NCBI GenBank assembly: GCA_024802545.1
Contig: CP103416.1
Location: 1,426,001-1,490,000, forward strand
Origin: SAR92 clade bacterium H455
Lineage (GTDB): Bacteria; Pseudomonadota; Gammaproteobacteria; Pseudomonadales; Porticoccaceae
Length of the DNA stretch: 64,000 nucleotides
Direction: 5' to 3'
The position numbers were made by a program, and so were the translations under genes. The notes beneath the pieces are model-generated. The model ran no database searches and was not told the DNA's origin. It saw nothing but the letters and a program-made list of their open reading frames with translations. Of the stretch, positions 27,340 through 37,639 are shown one piece after another. The first letter of the stretch is position 1. Every line of letters starts with the position of its first letter.

Positions 27340-28336
27340 GTGACCCCCCATTGTACTTTCTGGGGCCGCTGATAAGTCCGATCAGCAAGCTCAGAATAAA
27401 GGCTAACGCCAGGGGCCAATAATAGAGCGCGGCGACAGGTCGAATCATCTCGGCGTCCTGTTCAATGGGTTCCAAGCGGTTGAGCTCTTCGTAGATAGCG
27501 ACCAACTCTTCGGGATTGCGTGCACGAAAGTAATGTCCGCCGGTGGTGTCGGCTATGGCACCTAAGGTTTTTTCATCAAGATCTGCTGAGGGGTTGGTGA
27601 CGCGCTTGCCAAACAATCCCCAGGACTCTTGAGTTTCAGCCCCTACACCAATGGTATAAATCTTAACCTTGGCACGACTGGCCAGCTCGGCGGCTTTTAA
27701 GGGTTCCAGTTCACCTGCATTGTTGGCACCATCGGTGAGCAGAATGACCACGCGATGATTCTCTGGGCGCTGTTGCAGGCGTTTAACCGAAAGCCCGATG
27801 GCGTCGCCAATAGCAGTGCCATTGCCGGCAAATCCCAGCTGCGCTTCATAGAGTAATGTCTGCATGGTTTTGCGGTCGAAGGTCAGCGGGGTCTGAAGGT
27901 AGGCCTTCTCGCCAAACAAGATCAGCCCTAGACGATCCCCTTCGCGCTCGGCGACAAATTTGCCTACTACGGCCTTTACCGCCTGCAGTCGATTTACAGT
28001 CTGACCGCTGATCTGCATATCTTCCCGCTCCATACTGCCGGAGATATCCACGGCCAACAAAATATCGCGACCACTGGTGGGCAGAGACACTGGATCACCG
28101 ATCCAAACTGGTCTTGCGATGGCTAACAATGTGCAGAGCCAGATAACGGCAAGCATTGTTAGTAGTAGCGACTTGCGCCAGGACGATGTGGCGGCAGAGC
28201 TGCTGCCACCCGCAGCGCTGGCTAATAGGGGCGCGCGCAGGGCGCGCATGCGTACCTCAGCGGGCTTGCGCAACCAGCGATAGATAAACGGCAGCGGTGC
28301 CAGTGCCAGAGCCCAGGGCCAGATCAGTTCTAACAT
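27332..28336 (-). CDS. batA: BatA, von Willebrand A domain membrane protein
   Basis: 334-aa protein with an N-terminal membrane segment, a second helix (LLLTMLAVIWLCTLLAIA) and a VWA domain. The VWA domain has the complete MIDAS motif DISGSMERED and the later LLTDGANNAGEL. A C-terminal helix (WPLALAFILSLLIGLI) follows. It is in the middle of the moxR operon, overlapping DUF4381 by 7 bp and batB/C by 8 bp. Confidence 0.9.
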   Translation of the reverse strand: MLELIWPWALALAPLPFIYRWLRKPAEVRMRALRAPLLASAAGGSSSAATSSWRKSLLLTMLAVIWLCTLLAIARPVWIGDPVSLPTSGRDILLAVDISGSMEREDMQISGQTVNRLQAVKAVVGKFVAEREGDRLGLILFGEKAYLQTPLTFDRKTMQTLLYEAQLGFAGNGTAIGDAIGLSVKRLQQRPENHRVVILLTDGANNAGELEPLKAAELASRAKVKIYTIGVGAETQESWGLFGKRVTNPSADLDEKTLGAIADTTGGHYFRARNPEELVAIYEELNRLEPIEQDAEMIRPVAALYYWPLALAFILSLLIGLISGPRKYNGGSHV

Positions 28337-28854
28337 GGCATACCCAACTCCAACTTATCTTCCGCCATATGGTTTTGGATCCAGACTCGGGCATCATTAA
28401 AAAGAGCGTCAAGATCTTGGCTCTGGTCACTGGTTTGTCTGGCGTAGAGCAAAGTTTGCAGTTCGCTGGTGGGCTGGCTAAATACTGGTTTGTCACAGCT
28501 GAAATGCAAAAACTCGACAAAAGGTTCGATGGCCATAGTGCTTGGCTGGCGGTTGGGATAGGCGCAGTTGGCGGTCTGTTTTAGCAGTATAAACAGAGCT
28601 CGAAGCTGTTCTTGGCTGTCACTGCCCGCTTGCAACTTTCGCAGCTGTGCCAGTGCCTGACGGCGATAATGCTTGGCGTTGTAACGGCGGTAAAGCCATC
28701 TCAACAGCCAAACTGTGAGGGCGGAGCCAGCCAGGGCCAAAATCCACCAGCCCGGCGCCGGTGGCCACCAGGAAATCGCTTCGGGCAGGTGTATATCCCG
28801 CAGTTGATCTAAGGGGTTGGCTGCTGATGCTTGGGTGTTAGAAGAATTGGCCAT
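28330..28854 (-). CDS. DUF4381 family membrane protein
   Basis: 174-aa protein with a short N-terminal Pro-rich lead (LRDIHLPEAISWWPPAPGWW), one membrane helix and an RRYNAKHYRRQALAQLRKL helix. The cytoplasmic C-terminal domain carries a YPNRQP segment. These are the marks of DUF4381, always found between DUF58 and BatA genes in MoxR operons. It overlaps both neighbours. Confidence 0.88.
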   Translation of the reverse strand: MANSSNTQASAANPLDQLRDIHLPEAISWWPPAPGWWILALAGSALTVWLLRWLYRRYNAKHYRRQALAQLRKLQAGSDSQEQLRALFILLKQTANCAYPNRQPSTMAIEPFVEFLHFSCDKPVFSQPTSELQTLLYARQTSDQSQDLDALFNDARVWIQNHMAEDKLELGMPC

Positions 28855-29795
28855 CAGCTGCGTCGCCCTTTGCGTCGTTTACCGTAGGCCTGGGCCAGCA
28901 CCGACATCACGGGATCGGCGCTATTAAAAGGTAAGAGCCCGGCGGAAAGCTGTTGGCTCGCCCGCTTTAGTTTCTGGCTTCTATTGATGAAGGCCTGCTC
29001 AAATTCATCGCGCAATTTGCGATCGCCGGTATTGAGTAATGTTTGCTGCTCGCCATCGCTTACTGCATAGAGGGCTGCAGGGGGCAGTTCGGTTTCAATA
29101 GAATCGAAAATATGGCAGAAGTTGAGATTGCTGTGACGGGCCAATTCAAATAGCTGACGCTCGCAGGCATCATCAAAATCATGGAAGTCACTGACAATAA
29201 ACACCGTGGTGCCGGGCAGGGCAAAGCGCCGTGCCTCTTCGAGAATATGGGCGAGGCTGAATTGATCTGGTGCTGGCTGCAGTAGTTGCTGGCTAAAGTC
29301 CTGCAGCTGATGGATATATTGCAGTACCGCATGGTGACTGCGTCGCGATTTCACTTCGGCTTGCTGTTGCGCACCAAATACAAGACCGCCGACACGATCG
29401 TTGGCACTGAGTCCGGCCCAGGCCAGAGCTGCGGATATTTCGCAGGCGACCACGGATTTTAGACGTTGGCTACCAAAAAACATCGGCCCACGAAGATCGC
29501 AAACTACCAGCACAGGTCGCTCCCGCTCTTCGCGGAAGATTTTGGTATGAGGTACCTGAGTCTTGGCCGTCACTCGCCAATCGATAGTGCGTACATCGTC
29601 GCCGGGCTGATAGATACGCACCTCATCGAAGTCCATACCGCGGCCGCGAAAGCTTGAGCGGTGTCCACCAGCCATCATCTGTCGCGCCTGAACTCGAGGA
29701 AAGCCTGTCAGCTCACGGGCAGCGTAACGCAGACGCACCATCTCACTGAGGCTGGCGATGGCGGGATGATTGTCCTGTTCTGGGGGTTGATTCAT
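28854..29795 (-). CDS. DUF58 family protein of the MoxR/Bat operon
   Basis: 313-aa soluble protein with the DUF58 signature: HRSSFRGRGMDFDEVRIYQPGDDVRTIDWRVTAK split between residues 46 and 79. A VWA-like fold follows (VVCDLRGPMFFG, FIVSDFHDF). It acts with the MoxR ATPase in a chaperone-like module thought to insert metals or mature enzyme complexes. It overlaps moxR (TGATG) and DUF4381. Confidence 0.9.
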   Translation of the reverse strand: MNQPPEQDNHPAIASLSEMVRLRYAARELTGFPRVQARQMMAGGHRSSFRGRGMDFDEVRIYQPGDDVRTIDWRVTAKTQVPHTKIFREERERPVLVVCDLRGPMFFGSQRLKSVVACEISAALAWAGLSANDRVGGLVFGAQQQAEVKSRRSHHAVLQYIHQLQDFSQQLLQPAPDQFSLAHILEEARRFALPGTTVFIVSDFHDFDDACERQLFELARHSNLNFCHIFDSIETELPPAALYAVSDGEQQTLLNTGDRKLRDEFEQAFINRSQKLKRASQQLSAGLLPFNSADPVMSVLAQAYGKRRKGRRS

Positions 29796-30748
29796 CAGGC
29801 TGAGGCAACAGATTCCAGTAGTGTATCAATCACTTGATTGGCGGTGACACCGCTGGCCTCGGCTTCAAAGCTAAGGATCAAGCGGTGGCGCAAGACATCG
29901 TGGGCCACGGCACGGATATCATCTGGCGTGACAAAGTCACGGCCCTGAAGCCAGGCTAGAGCGCGACTGCAGCGATCCAATGCAATAGTTGCTCGGGGGC
30001 TGGCACCATAGTCGAGCCATTTGGCGAGATCGCCGCCGTAGAGTTTAGCGTCCCTGGTGGCGAGGATAAGATGTACTAAGTACTCCTCGACCGGCTCTGC
30101 CATATGCACTGCAAGGGCTTCCTTACGTGCGGCAAACAATGTCTCTTGGGTCAGCAGGTCGACAGTCTGTGGCGCTTGTTTGAGCGCTTCTCTGCGGGAC
30201 AGTTCGAGAATCAAGCGCTCGGTTTTTGGCGCGGGATAATCCACCATAATATGCATTAAGAAACGGTCCATCTGTGCTTCGGGAAGCGGATAGGTACCTT
30301 CTTGTTCGATGGGGTTCTGGGTTGCCATGACCATAAATAGGTTGGGCAGGGGATAAGTGGTGCCACCCACTGAGACCTGGCGCTCGGCCATGGCTTCGAG
30401 CAGTGCCGACTGAACTTTGGCGGGGGCGCGGTTAATTTCATCAGCCAAGACTAAGTTGTGGAACAGCGGCCCGGCCTGGAATTCAAAATTGCCCTGCTCG
30501 GGGCGATAGATATCGCTGCCTGTAATATCCGCTGGCAATAGATCTGGAGTGAACTGCACACGCTGAAAATCCCCTTCAATTCCCTCGGAGAGCGTCTTGA
30601 TAGCTTTGGTTTTAGCCAGTCCCGGTGCACCTTCCACCAGTAAGTGCCCATCTGCCAATAGGGCGATGATCAGACGTTCAACAAGATGCTCCTGACCGAT
30701 AATTTGTGTGTTCAGCCAATCTTTAAGTAAATGAATTTTCTGGTGCAA
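29795..30748 (-). CDS. moxR: MoxR-family AAA+ ATPase
   Basis: 317-aa AAA+ chaperone-like ATPase. Walker A reads EGAPGLAKTKA, Walker B LVLADEINRAP, and sensor 1 FMVMATQNPIEQEG. It is the first gene of the six-gene operon. The start is TTG at 30748 with AGGGG 7 nt upstream. A 216-bp gap separates it from the divergent glutamate dehydrogenase, so that gap should hold both promoters. Confidence 0.93.
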   Translation of the reverse strand: MHQKIHLLKDWLNTQIIGQEHLVERLIIALLADGHLLVEGAPGLAKTKAIKTLSEGIEGDFQRVQFTPDLLPADITGSDIYRPEQGNFEFQAGPLFHNLVLADEINRAPAKVQSALLEAMAERQVSVGGTTYPLPNLFMVMATQNPIEQEGTYPLPEAQMDRFLMHIMVDYPAPKTERLILELSRREALKQAPQTVDLLTQETLFAARKEALAVHMAEPVEEYLVHLILATRDAKLYGGDLAKWLDYGASPRATIALDRCSRALAWLQGRDFVTPDDIRAVAHDVLRHRLILSFEAEASGVTANQVIDTLLESVASA

Positions 30749-30964
30749 AACTAACCCCTGATAAAAGTTGTGATAATTCGCGCGATGTTTGATTTTAGTG
30801 GCTATTATTGCAACACAAAATTGACCTTTTTTATATCGCCTAGATGCGATATATTTATCCGATTATGAATAGATTTCTCGGCTCTTGGATAATACAGCAT
30901 TCATCAAAGCGCGGGTAAGAAGGCAATAGACTGACAAAACTAGAAAAGGTTTAAAAACTCGCCC

Positions 30965-33900
30965 ATGGATGCCAAAACAAATAATCAGCGCGGCGTACTT
31001 ATTGCCTCTCTGAGTAAGATAGCCGCTCGTCAGCTAACTCAATCTCAGGCTCAGCAGTTTGATGGTTTTATTGCGAATGCCATGCACTTCTATCCAGATG
31101 CAGATTATCTCGCGCGGCCGATTCAAGATATTTTTTGGAACCTCTGGGGGCTCTGTCAGTTCAGTGCCGAGCAGATCGATGTGGCCAGTACAGAGAATCG
31201 CGCTCGAGTGCGGGTGTTTAACCCGGATCCAGAGTTGGATGGCTGGCTCAGTGGGCATACCACGATCTATATTAATCAGCGTGATATGCCATTTTTGGTT
31301 GATTCTCTGCGCAATGTGCTGAATCGCCGTGGTTTAAATATTTTTACCTTGCAGAGCAATCCGGTCTGGGTTGTGCGCAATGCTCAGGGTGCGGTTGAGC
31401 GGACTTGCGCGGATTTTGCCGAGAATGCCGAGCGGGAGGCTTTAATCACTATTGAAGTGGACCTTCATAGTGAGTCTGAACTCAGCGACCTGCGCCGCGA
31501 ATTGCTCGATGTGCTAGATGACGTTGAAGTGGTGGTTTCTGATTTTGACCCCATGCGTCAGCGCGTCGAAACGCTTATTGAAGAGCTACAAAGCAATGCC
31601 CCAGAGGTTGAGCAGCTCAAGGAGTCTTTGGAGTTTTTGCGCTGGATTCAAAACGGCTACTTTACCTTTACTGGCTGTGTCGAGTTCGACTTAAAAATCG
31701 ATGGCGACAACCTCTATCTCAGTGAAGCGGCAGATAGCCGCTGTGGTCTTCTGAGAAAATACAGCGGTGATCGCCGTGAGGGCTGGGTCGAAGAGCTTAG
31801 TCCTGGTGTTCGCGCGCTCTATAAAAGCGATGAGCTGCTGACTATTACTAAATCCTCTCAGCGCTCTCGGGTTCACCGGGATGTCTACTCCGATTATGTA
31901 GTGGTCAAGCGCTTTGATACAGATGGCCAGCCCTGCGGTGAAGTGCGCTTTATGGGTCTCTATACTTCGCAATTCTATTCTTACAGTCCGCGGCGCATTC
32001 CAATTCTGCGCAATAAGGTTAATTGGGTGATGGAGAACTCTGGCTTTAAAGCCACGAGTCACGACGGTAAAGCGTTGATGGCGATTCTCGATTTTCATCC
32101 TCGAGATGAGCTGTTTTTTCTTAGCCGCGAAAGTCTGGCTGAGACGGCTATTGGGATATGGCAGATCTATGAGCGTCGGGTGATCAAAGCCTTTGTGCAT
32201 CCAGACCCTTTTGATAAGTTTGTCAGCTGCATTGTCTACTTGCCTCGGGAGTCCTTCAGCACTCAGGCGCGAATGAAAATTCAACATAGTATTGGCGATC
32301 GCCTGGATGCTGTAGAGAGTGAATTTACCACGCAGTTTTTGCCAGAATCAGTATTGGTGCGAATCTATCTAGTCTATCAGGTGCGCAATAAGCAGTATTT
32401 GAATGTGGCCAGTTCAGATCTGGAAGATATTGTTCGTCAGGTGACCCGCGACTGGTGCGATGAATTTGCGGCCATAGCCATTGAGCAGGGCGCTGAGAAC
32501 CGGAGTACAGAGACCCAAAGTGCTACCTTGGCGCGGCGCTTTCAGCGGGCTTTCCCCGGAGCTTATCGAGAACTCTATTCGCCGCTCCAGGCTTTGGCCC
32601 ATATTGAGCTCTTCGATATCCTCGAGGGCACTGGTGATATTGCTATTCAACTGCAGCATCAGCAGGCCGTAGAGAATAATCATCTGCAGCTAAAGCTGTT
32701 TCATCGCCAGACGCCTTTGGAGCTGTCGGATATGATTCCGATGTTGGAAAACCTCGGCTTCCGCGTGGTAATGGAGCACCCTTTTCTGATTCGCCCGGAG
32801 GGGGATGGCGATGTCTGGATGCAAGAATTCCAGCTATCCTTTTCCCTTGATGTGAATGTTGATGTGGAAGCGGTGCAGGGTAGTTTTAAAGAGGCCCTGA
32901 GCACAGTCTGGAAGGGCGATGCTGAGAACGATAGTTTTAACCGCCTGGTGATTGGCGCGCGACTGGATTGGCGTGCAGTGGCCATGTTGCGGCTCTATGC
33001 CCGCTATCTAAAGCAGCTTGGCATTAGTTACAGTCAGGAGTTTATTGCCGACACTCTGTGCCGCTATTTAGATATTACACGCAATCTTGTGGCGCTCTTT
33101 AAGAGCTATTTCGATCCCCGTTACGCTGGGGAAACTCGCAGTGAGCGAGTTCAGGGGTTGGTTGTCAAGATCCTCGCGGCACTGGACGACGTCGACAATA
33201 TTAGCGAAGACAATGTTATTCGCAGTTACCTAGAAGTGATTCAGGCCACTCTGCGCACCAACTTCTTCCAAACCATCGAAGACGGCAGTTCTAAATCCTA
33301 TATTTCGGTGAAGTTAGAGTCTGGGAAAATATCCTTGGCACCTAAGCCGCGTCCCGAGTTCGAGATCTTTGTCTACTCTCCGCGAGTGGAAGGTGTGCAT
33401 CTGCGCGGCGGTAAAGTCGCCCGAGGCGGTCTGCGCTGGTCTGATAGACTGGAAGATTATCGCACTGAGGTGTTGGGCTTAGTAAAAGCCCAGCAGGTTA
33501 AAAATGCGGTGATTGTACCCACAGGTGCCAAGGGCGGATTTGTCGCCAAACAGGCCTCAATGGCCGCTGGGCGAGATGCCTGGCTGCAGGAGGGTATTGC
33601 CAGTTATATGCTCTATATACAGGCGCTGCTGGATATCACCGATAATATTATCGAGGGGAAAATTGTTCCACCGGTGGATGTGGTGCGCCGAGATAGTGAC
33701 GATCCCTATCTGGTCGTCGCCGCCGATAAGGGTACTGCGACATTCTCCGACATAGCCAACGAAATTTCCCATGCCAACAACTTCTGGCTCGGTGATGCCT
33801 TTGCCTCCGGTGGCGGCAATGGTTATGACCACAAAGCCATGGGCATTACGGCCCGTGGTGCCTGGGTGGCGGTGCAGCGACACTTCCGCGAGATCGGCAT

Positions 33901-35830
33901 AGATATTCAGCAGCAGGACTTTACGGTGGTCGGCGTCGGCGATATGGGCGGCGATGTATTTGGCAATGGTATGCTGTTATCTGAGCATATTCAGCTGGTA
34001 TCGGCATTTAACCATCTGCATATTTTTGTCGATCCCAATCCTGATGCGGCGAGCACCTTTGTCGAGCGTCAGCGCCTGTTTGATACGCCGCGGAGTACCT
34101 GGGATGATTTTGATCGCGGGCTGATGTCCGAGGGCAGCGCGATCTATTCTCGCGACTCGAAATCATTGACCATCACGCCGCAGATCAAACAGCGCTTTGC
34201 CATTGAACAGGATGAAATGACGCCGACGGAATTGATCAATGCGATCCTAAAGTCGCCGGTGGATCTGATCTGGAATGGGGGTATTGGCACCTATGTGAAA
34301 GCCTCTTCTGAGAACAATGCTGAGGTGGGCGACAGAGCCAATGATGCACTGAGGGTAGATGGTCGTGATCTGCGCTGTAAGGTCTTTGGTGAGGGTGGCA
34401 ATCTGGGTATGACCCAGCGCGGTCGTATTGAGTTCTGTCTAAAGGGCGGGCTTTGTAATACGGACTTTATAGATAATGCCGCTGGCGTTGATTGCTCAGA
34501 TCATGAGGTCAATATTAAAATTTTGCTCAATCAGTTAGTGCTGAATGGGCACTTGGGTGTCGATGAGCGCAATCAATTTCTTGAGTCCATGACCGACAGT
34601 GTTGCTGAATTAGTGCTGCACAACAATTATCGTCAGACCCAGGCAATTAGTTTGGCTCAGCATCGCAGTGATCTGCAGCACGCAGAGTATCAGCGGTTTA
34701 TGGCTTGGCTTGAGAGCAGTGGCAAGCTGGATCGAGAGTTGGAGTTTTTGCCGACGGACGACCAGCTCAGCGAGCGGATTAATCGCCACAAGCCGAGTTG
34801 GACTCGACCGGAACTGGCAGTTTTGGTGTGCTACTCCAAGGTGATGCTTAAAGAAGCGCTGGTCGCAGCAGATTTATTATCTGAACCTTTTTTGGCTGCG
34901 TCGGTTGAACGAGCTTTCCCGCCAGCGTTGGTTGCGCGCTATCCAGATGAGGTGGCCAACCACCAGCTGCGCCAGGAGATTGTCGCTACCCAGCTGGCCA
35001 ATGATATGGTCGATCGGGTTGGCTTTAGTTTCTTTTTTCGCCAGATGGAATCCACCGGTGCTTCGGCAGGGGATGTGATTCGTGCTTATAGCATTGCGAT
35101 GAATATTCTCGGCCTGCATAAGCTCTGGGACAATATAGAAAACAGTGACTTGCCAGCCACGGTGCAGTTGGATCTGTTACATATTTTAATTCGCCTGACC
35201 CGGCGCACTACTCGTTGGTTACTGCGCAATCGCCGTCATAATCTAAACTGTTCGCAGATTGTTGGTCAATTTACTGCGCCTATGGATTTGCTCTTGCAGC
35301 AGTTGCCGGAACTTCATGAAGTTGAGTGGATAAAGCTATGGAGTGCTGAAAAAGCCAATATCACTGGGCTGGGTGTCGATGACCTGCTTGCCTCGCGGCT
35401 TGCGGCATCGGACAGTATGTTTATCAGTTTGGGTGTGGTGGATACAGCGCTGCATTTAGGTAAGCCGGTGCAGCAGGTTGCTAAACTCTACTTTAAGCTA
35501 GGTGAGCTTCTCTCTCTGGACTGGTTTATGGCCCAGATTGTTGCACTGAATCCGGAGAATCGCTGGCAGGATTTGGCACGTGAATCCTATGTTGATGATC
35601 TCGAAGGTCAGCGTCGTAGGCTGACGGCGAATCTGATGAGTGATCTGGTGGGGGATGATCTCGAGTTGTTGGTTGAGGGGTGGCAGCAACAGCAAGCCCC
35701 CTTGATAGAACGCTGGAAGTTTATGATCAAAGATTTGCGTCATGGGCCGACACCGGATTTTGCAATGATTTCTGTGGCACTTCGTGAGTTGCTGGATTTG
35801 GTGCAGGCGTCGATTGATGGTCGAGGATAG
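30965..35830 (+). CDS. gdhB: NAD-specific glutamate dehydrogenase, large (180-kDa) type
   Basis: 1621-aa enzyme of the GDH180 class (as in Pseudomonas gdhB), converting glutamate and NAD to 2-oxoglutarate and ammonia. About 700 N-terminal residues of regulatory ACT-like and helical segments precede the catalytic part. The catalytic part has GGKVARGGLRWSDR, VPTGAKGGFVAK (about 849-860) and GVGDMGGDVFGNGML. The length is typical. Ribosome site near the ATG is weak. The downstream spacer contains the palindromic repeat element. Confidence 0.95.
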   Translation: MDAKTNNQRGVLIASLSKIAARQLTQSQAQQFDGFIANAMHFYPDADYLARPIQDIFWNLWGLCQFSAEQIDVASTENRARVRVFNPDPELDGWLSGHTTIYINQRDMPFLVDSLRNVLNRRGLNIFTLQSNPVWVVRNAQGAVERTCADFAENAEREALITIEVDLHSESELSDLRRELLDVLDDVEVVVSDFDPMRQRVETLIEELQSNAPEVEQLKESLEFLRWIQNGYFTFTGCVEFDLKIDGDNLYLSEAADSRCGLLRKYSGDRREGWVEELSPGVRALYKSDELLTITKSSQRSRVHRDVYSDYVVVKRFDTDGQPCGEVRFMGLYTSQFYSYSPRRIPILRNKVNWVMENSGFKATSHDGKALMAILDFHPRDELFFLSRESLAETAIGIWQIYERRVIKAFVHPDPFDKFVSCIVYLPRESFSTQARMKIQHSIGDRLDAVESEFTTQFLPESVLVRIYLVYQVRNKQYLNVASSDLEDIVRQVTRDWCDEFAAIAIEQGAENRSTETQSATLARRFQRAFPGAYRELYSPLQALAHIELFDILEGTGDIAIQLQHQQAVENNHLQLKLFHRQTPLELSDMIPMLENLGFRVVMEHPFLIRPEGDGDVWMQEFQLSFSLDVNVDVEAVQGSFKEALSTVWKGDAENDSFNRLVIGARLDWRAVAMLRLYARYLKQLGISYSQEFIADTLCRYLDITRNLVALFKSYFDPRYAGETRSERVQGLVVKILAALDDVDNISEDNVIRSYLEVIQATLRTNFFQTIEDGSSKSYISVKLESGKISLAPKPRPEFEIFVYSPRVEGVHLRGGKVARGGLRWSDRLEDYRTEVLGLVKAQQVKNAVIVPTGAKGGFVAKQASMAAGRDAWLQEGIASYMLYIQALLDITDNIIEGKIVPPVDVVRRDSDDPYLVVAADKGTATFSDIANEISHANNFWLGDAFASGGGNGYDHKAMGITARGAWVAVQRHFREIGIDIQQQDFTVVGVGDMGGDVFGNGMLLSEHIQLVSAFNHLHIFVDPNPDAASTFVERQRLFDTPRSTWDDFDRGLMSEGSAIYSRDSKSLTITPQIKQRFAIEQDEMTPTELINAILKSPVDLIWNGGIGTYVKASSENNAEVGDRANDALRVDGRDLRCKVFGEGGNLGMTQRGRIEFCLKGGLCNTDFIDNAAGVDCSDHEVNIKILLNQLVLNGHLGVDERNQFLESMTDSVAELVLHNNYRQTQAISLAQHRSDLQHAEYQRFMAWLESSGKLDRELEFLPTDDQLSERINRHKPSWTRPELAVLVCYSKVMLKEALVAADLLSEPFLAASVERAFPPALVARYPDEVANHQLRQEIVATQLANDMVDRVGFSFFFRQMESTGASAGDVIRAYSIAMNILGLHKLWDNIENSDLPATVQLDLLHILIRLTRRTTRWLLRNRRHNLNCSQIVGQFTAPMDLLLQQLPELHEVEWIKLWSAEKANITGLGVDDLLASRLAASDSMFISLGVVDTALHLGKPVQQVAKLYFKLGELLSLDWFMAQIVALNPENRWQDLARESYVDDLEGQRRRLTANLMSDLVGDDLELLVEGWQQQQAPLIERWKFMIKDLRHGPTPDFAMISVALRELLDLVQASIDGRG

Positions 35831-35895
35831 AGGCTGAGCGGGCGCTCTCGACAGAGCGGAGCGGCGAGGGATCTCTTTGTTGGGTGTGGCCAAAG

Positions 35896-36040
35896 CCATG
35901 CAGACCCTTTGCGATCGGTCCCATGGGTTGATCATTTTCAGCGTTCGCGCAACTCGCTCTCGCTCAAACAAGGCGCTCTCTTCATCTGAAAATGAGCAAC
36001 CCATAAGCGGGCCCTGATTGATCGCAAAGGGTCTGCATGG
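35896..36040 (-). repeat. Palindromic dispersed element, copy B (inverted)
   Basis: 145-bp element whose reverse complement matches 4383-4541 over nearly its whole length. Terminal inverted repeats CCATGCAGACCCTTTGCGAT and ATCGCAAAGGGTCTGCATGG are perfect here. Inner arms GGGTTGCTCATTTTCAG and CTGAAAATGATCAACCC are also complementary, so it can fold into a long hairpin. Confidence 0.88.
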
Positions 36041-36068
36041 CTTTGCTGAGAGCTTGGCTGTGCTGGAG

Positions 36069-36170
36069 GGAGATCCTTCGCTTCGCTTCGCTCTCTCAGG
36101 ATGATAGGGTTGAGGGGGAGTATCCCAACCCGCAATGCCCAGTCATCCTGAGCGCAGCCGAAGGATCTCC
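36069..36170. repeat. Large inverted repeat of REP-like phrases
   Basis: GGAGATCCTT at 36069 pairs with AAGGATCTCC at 36161, and TCAGGATGAT near 36097 pairs with GTCATCCTGA at 36142. The outer and inner arms belong to the same phrase class seen in the tatA-tatB spacer. It may act as a transcript-end hairpin for gdhB. Confidence 0.7.
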
Positions 36171-36496
36171 AACAGCCAGTAGCGAGTTTCTCTATTTCGC
36201 GATACTTCCCCAAAATACCCAAGCGCTTAAGCAGAAGCTAAAGACGCAATGCCAATCTCAAACGGACCTTTTCAAATTAACTAAATATCGCGCCGCCAGG
36301 GCCTCTCAGATCAAACCAAAACCTTAATAAACTGCGTATAAAGCTTAAATGAAGCGTCTGTCTAAGCGGTTAAGTTTTAAGTTAATAGCAAACTGCTCTA
36401 AGCAACCTCAGTTGGCGATTCATTTTTTTATTGTCGACACACAAGTTCACGGCTAAACTGCCGTGCTTTTTCACATTTTTGAGATGATTGATATCC

Positions 36497-37567
36497 ATGT
36501 TGAACCCGAACTTTGCCGAAGAATTTGCACCGCTAGCAGGGCGTCTTGAGCCCAGATGGTGGACTGGTACACCAGCAATTTCTCCAGACCTTTTTGTTAT
36601 TGACGGCAATGAGTTTCGCGTTGATGGTCAGCCTTTGATTGCTAGCCCCGAGTTGGCCGAGCGCATGCAAAGCACCTTCGACAGGGTTGGTTTGGTCCAT
36701 GTTATCAATAGTGGTTTAGACGACTTGCAGGCTATGCGTCTGGTTGCCACTCAGGTGCTCAAAAATGAGCGCAAATACGAGGGTGGTGCCAACCCGCGGA
36801 AGATTATTGAAAAGAATGTCTATGAAGTGGGTGCGCCATTAGCCGCATCACTGCACTACCATCACGAAATGGCTTACATCGGTTCTAGCACCAAAATGGT
36901 CAGTTTTATGGCCCACAAGATGCCTAAGGTTGGCGGTGCTACGTTTGTCTCTGACAACTGCCAGGCGACTGATGCATTGATGGCTACAGCCTTTGGTCAG
37001 AAGCTTAAAACCTTAGGTCTTTGCTACCATCGCGATCTTACCGATCGTGATGCCTTTGAGGGCCGCCTCGATATAGGTGTCTATAACCATTGGCAGCAGT
37101 CGATGCTGACTGACGATCAAGATGAAGCAATTGCCGAAGCGCGCCGCCGAGGCCTTGAGGCCGAGTGGGGACCTGATCGTAAATTGATGACTCGCTACTA
37201 CATCTCAGCGTTTGAGTATTTTCCACACCTTGACCGCAACCTCTTGTATAGCAGCTTGGCTGACGATGACGCCTGGTTTGATAGCTGGCCTCTGGTGCAG
37301 CACTTGCCGCCAGAAGAGCGCCCGCTAAAACTCACTTTTGGTGATGGCAGCGAGATGTCACCTGAAGAAAAGCAGCTGTTCCTCGATGTTTATGATGACT
37401 ATGGCATCCCGATTAATTGGCAAGTGGGTGATATTGCCCTGATCTGTAACTATCGCTTTGCCCATGGCCGCCCTGCGGTGCATCTTGAAGAGGGTGAGCA
37501 GCGTGAATTGGGTGTCTTGATCGGTGAGTCCTTTGATCGTGTTCAGACTCTTGAGGGTAAATGGTAG
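36497..37567 (+). CDS. TauD/TfdA-family Fe(II)/2-oxoglutarate dioxygenase (SyrP-like)
   Basis: 356 aa from the ATG at 36497 (a TTG at 36488 is an alternative). It has an iron-binding HxE motif in YHHEMAY, a distal His in NYRFAHGRPAVH and an Arg-rich C-terminus for 2-oxoglutarate. The HxE rather than HxD motif recalls clavaminate synthase/SyrP-like enzymes. It should hydroxylate a small carboxylate or amino acid, substrate unknown. An FAD-linked 2-hydroxyacid dehydrogenase-type oxidase follows 72 bp later, suggesting hydroxylation then oxidation. Confidence 0.82.
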   Translation: MLNPNFAEEFAPLAGRLEPRWWTGTPAISPDLFVIDGNEFRVDGQPLIASPELAERMQSTFDRVGLVHVINSGLDDLQAMRLVATQVLKNERKYEGGANPRKIIEKNVYEVGAPLAASLHYHHEMAYIGSSTKMVSFMAHKMPKVGGATFVSDNCQATDALMATAFGQKLKTLGLCYHRDLTDRDAFEGRLDIGVYNHWQQSMLTDDQDEAIAEARRRGLEAEWGPDRKLMTRYYISAFEYFPHLDRNLLYSSLADDDAWFDSWPLVQHLPPEERPLKLTFGDGSEMSPEEKQLFLDVYDDYGIPINWQVGDIALICNYRFAHGRPAVHLEEGEQRELGVLIGESFDRVQTLEGKW

Positions 37568-37639
37568 GTCGCAATTAGTAGCCGGCGAAGGTTGTCGGTT
37601 ATCATGCGTTATAATTTATAATCTGGCAGCAAAGCCTCA

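Larger units (their letters stand above)
35831..36496. other. Gene-free spacer with repeat elements
   Basis: Holds REP-like phrases, the inverted copy of the palindromic element (35896-36040) and a large inverted pair (36069-36170). From about 36171 to 36496 I see nothing recognisable apart from the promoter region expected for the next gene. Short ORFs here are translations of the repeats. Confidence 0.75.

Noticed and set aside
35498-36004. 168-codon minus-strand ORF starting MGCSFSDEESALF
   Set aside because: It translates the palindromic repeat copy and then runs antisense through the end of the glutamate dehydrogenase gene.
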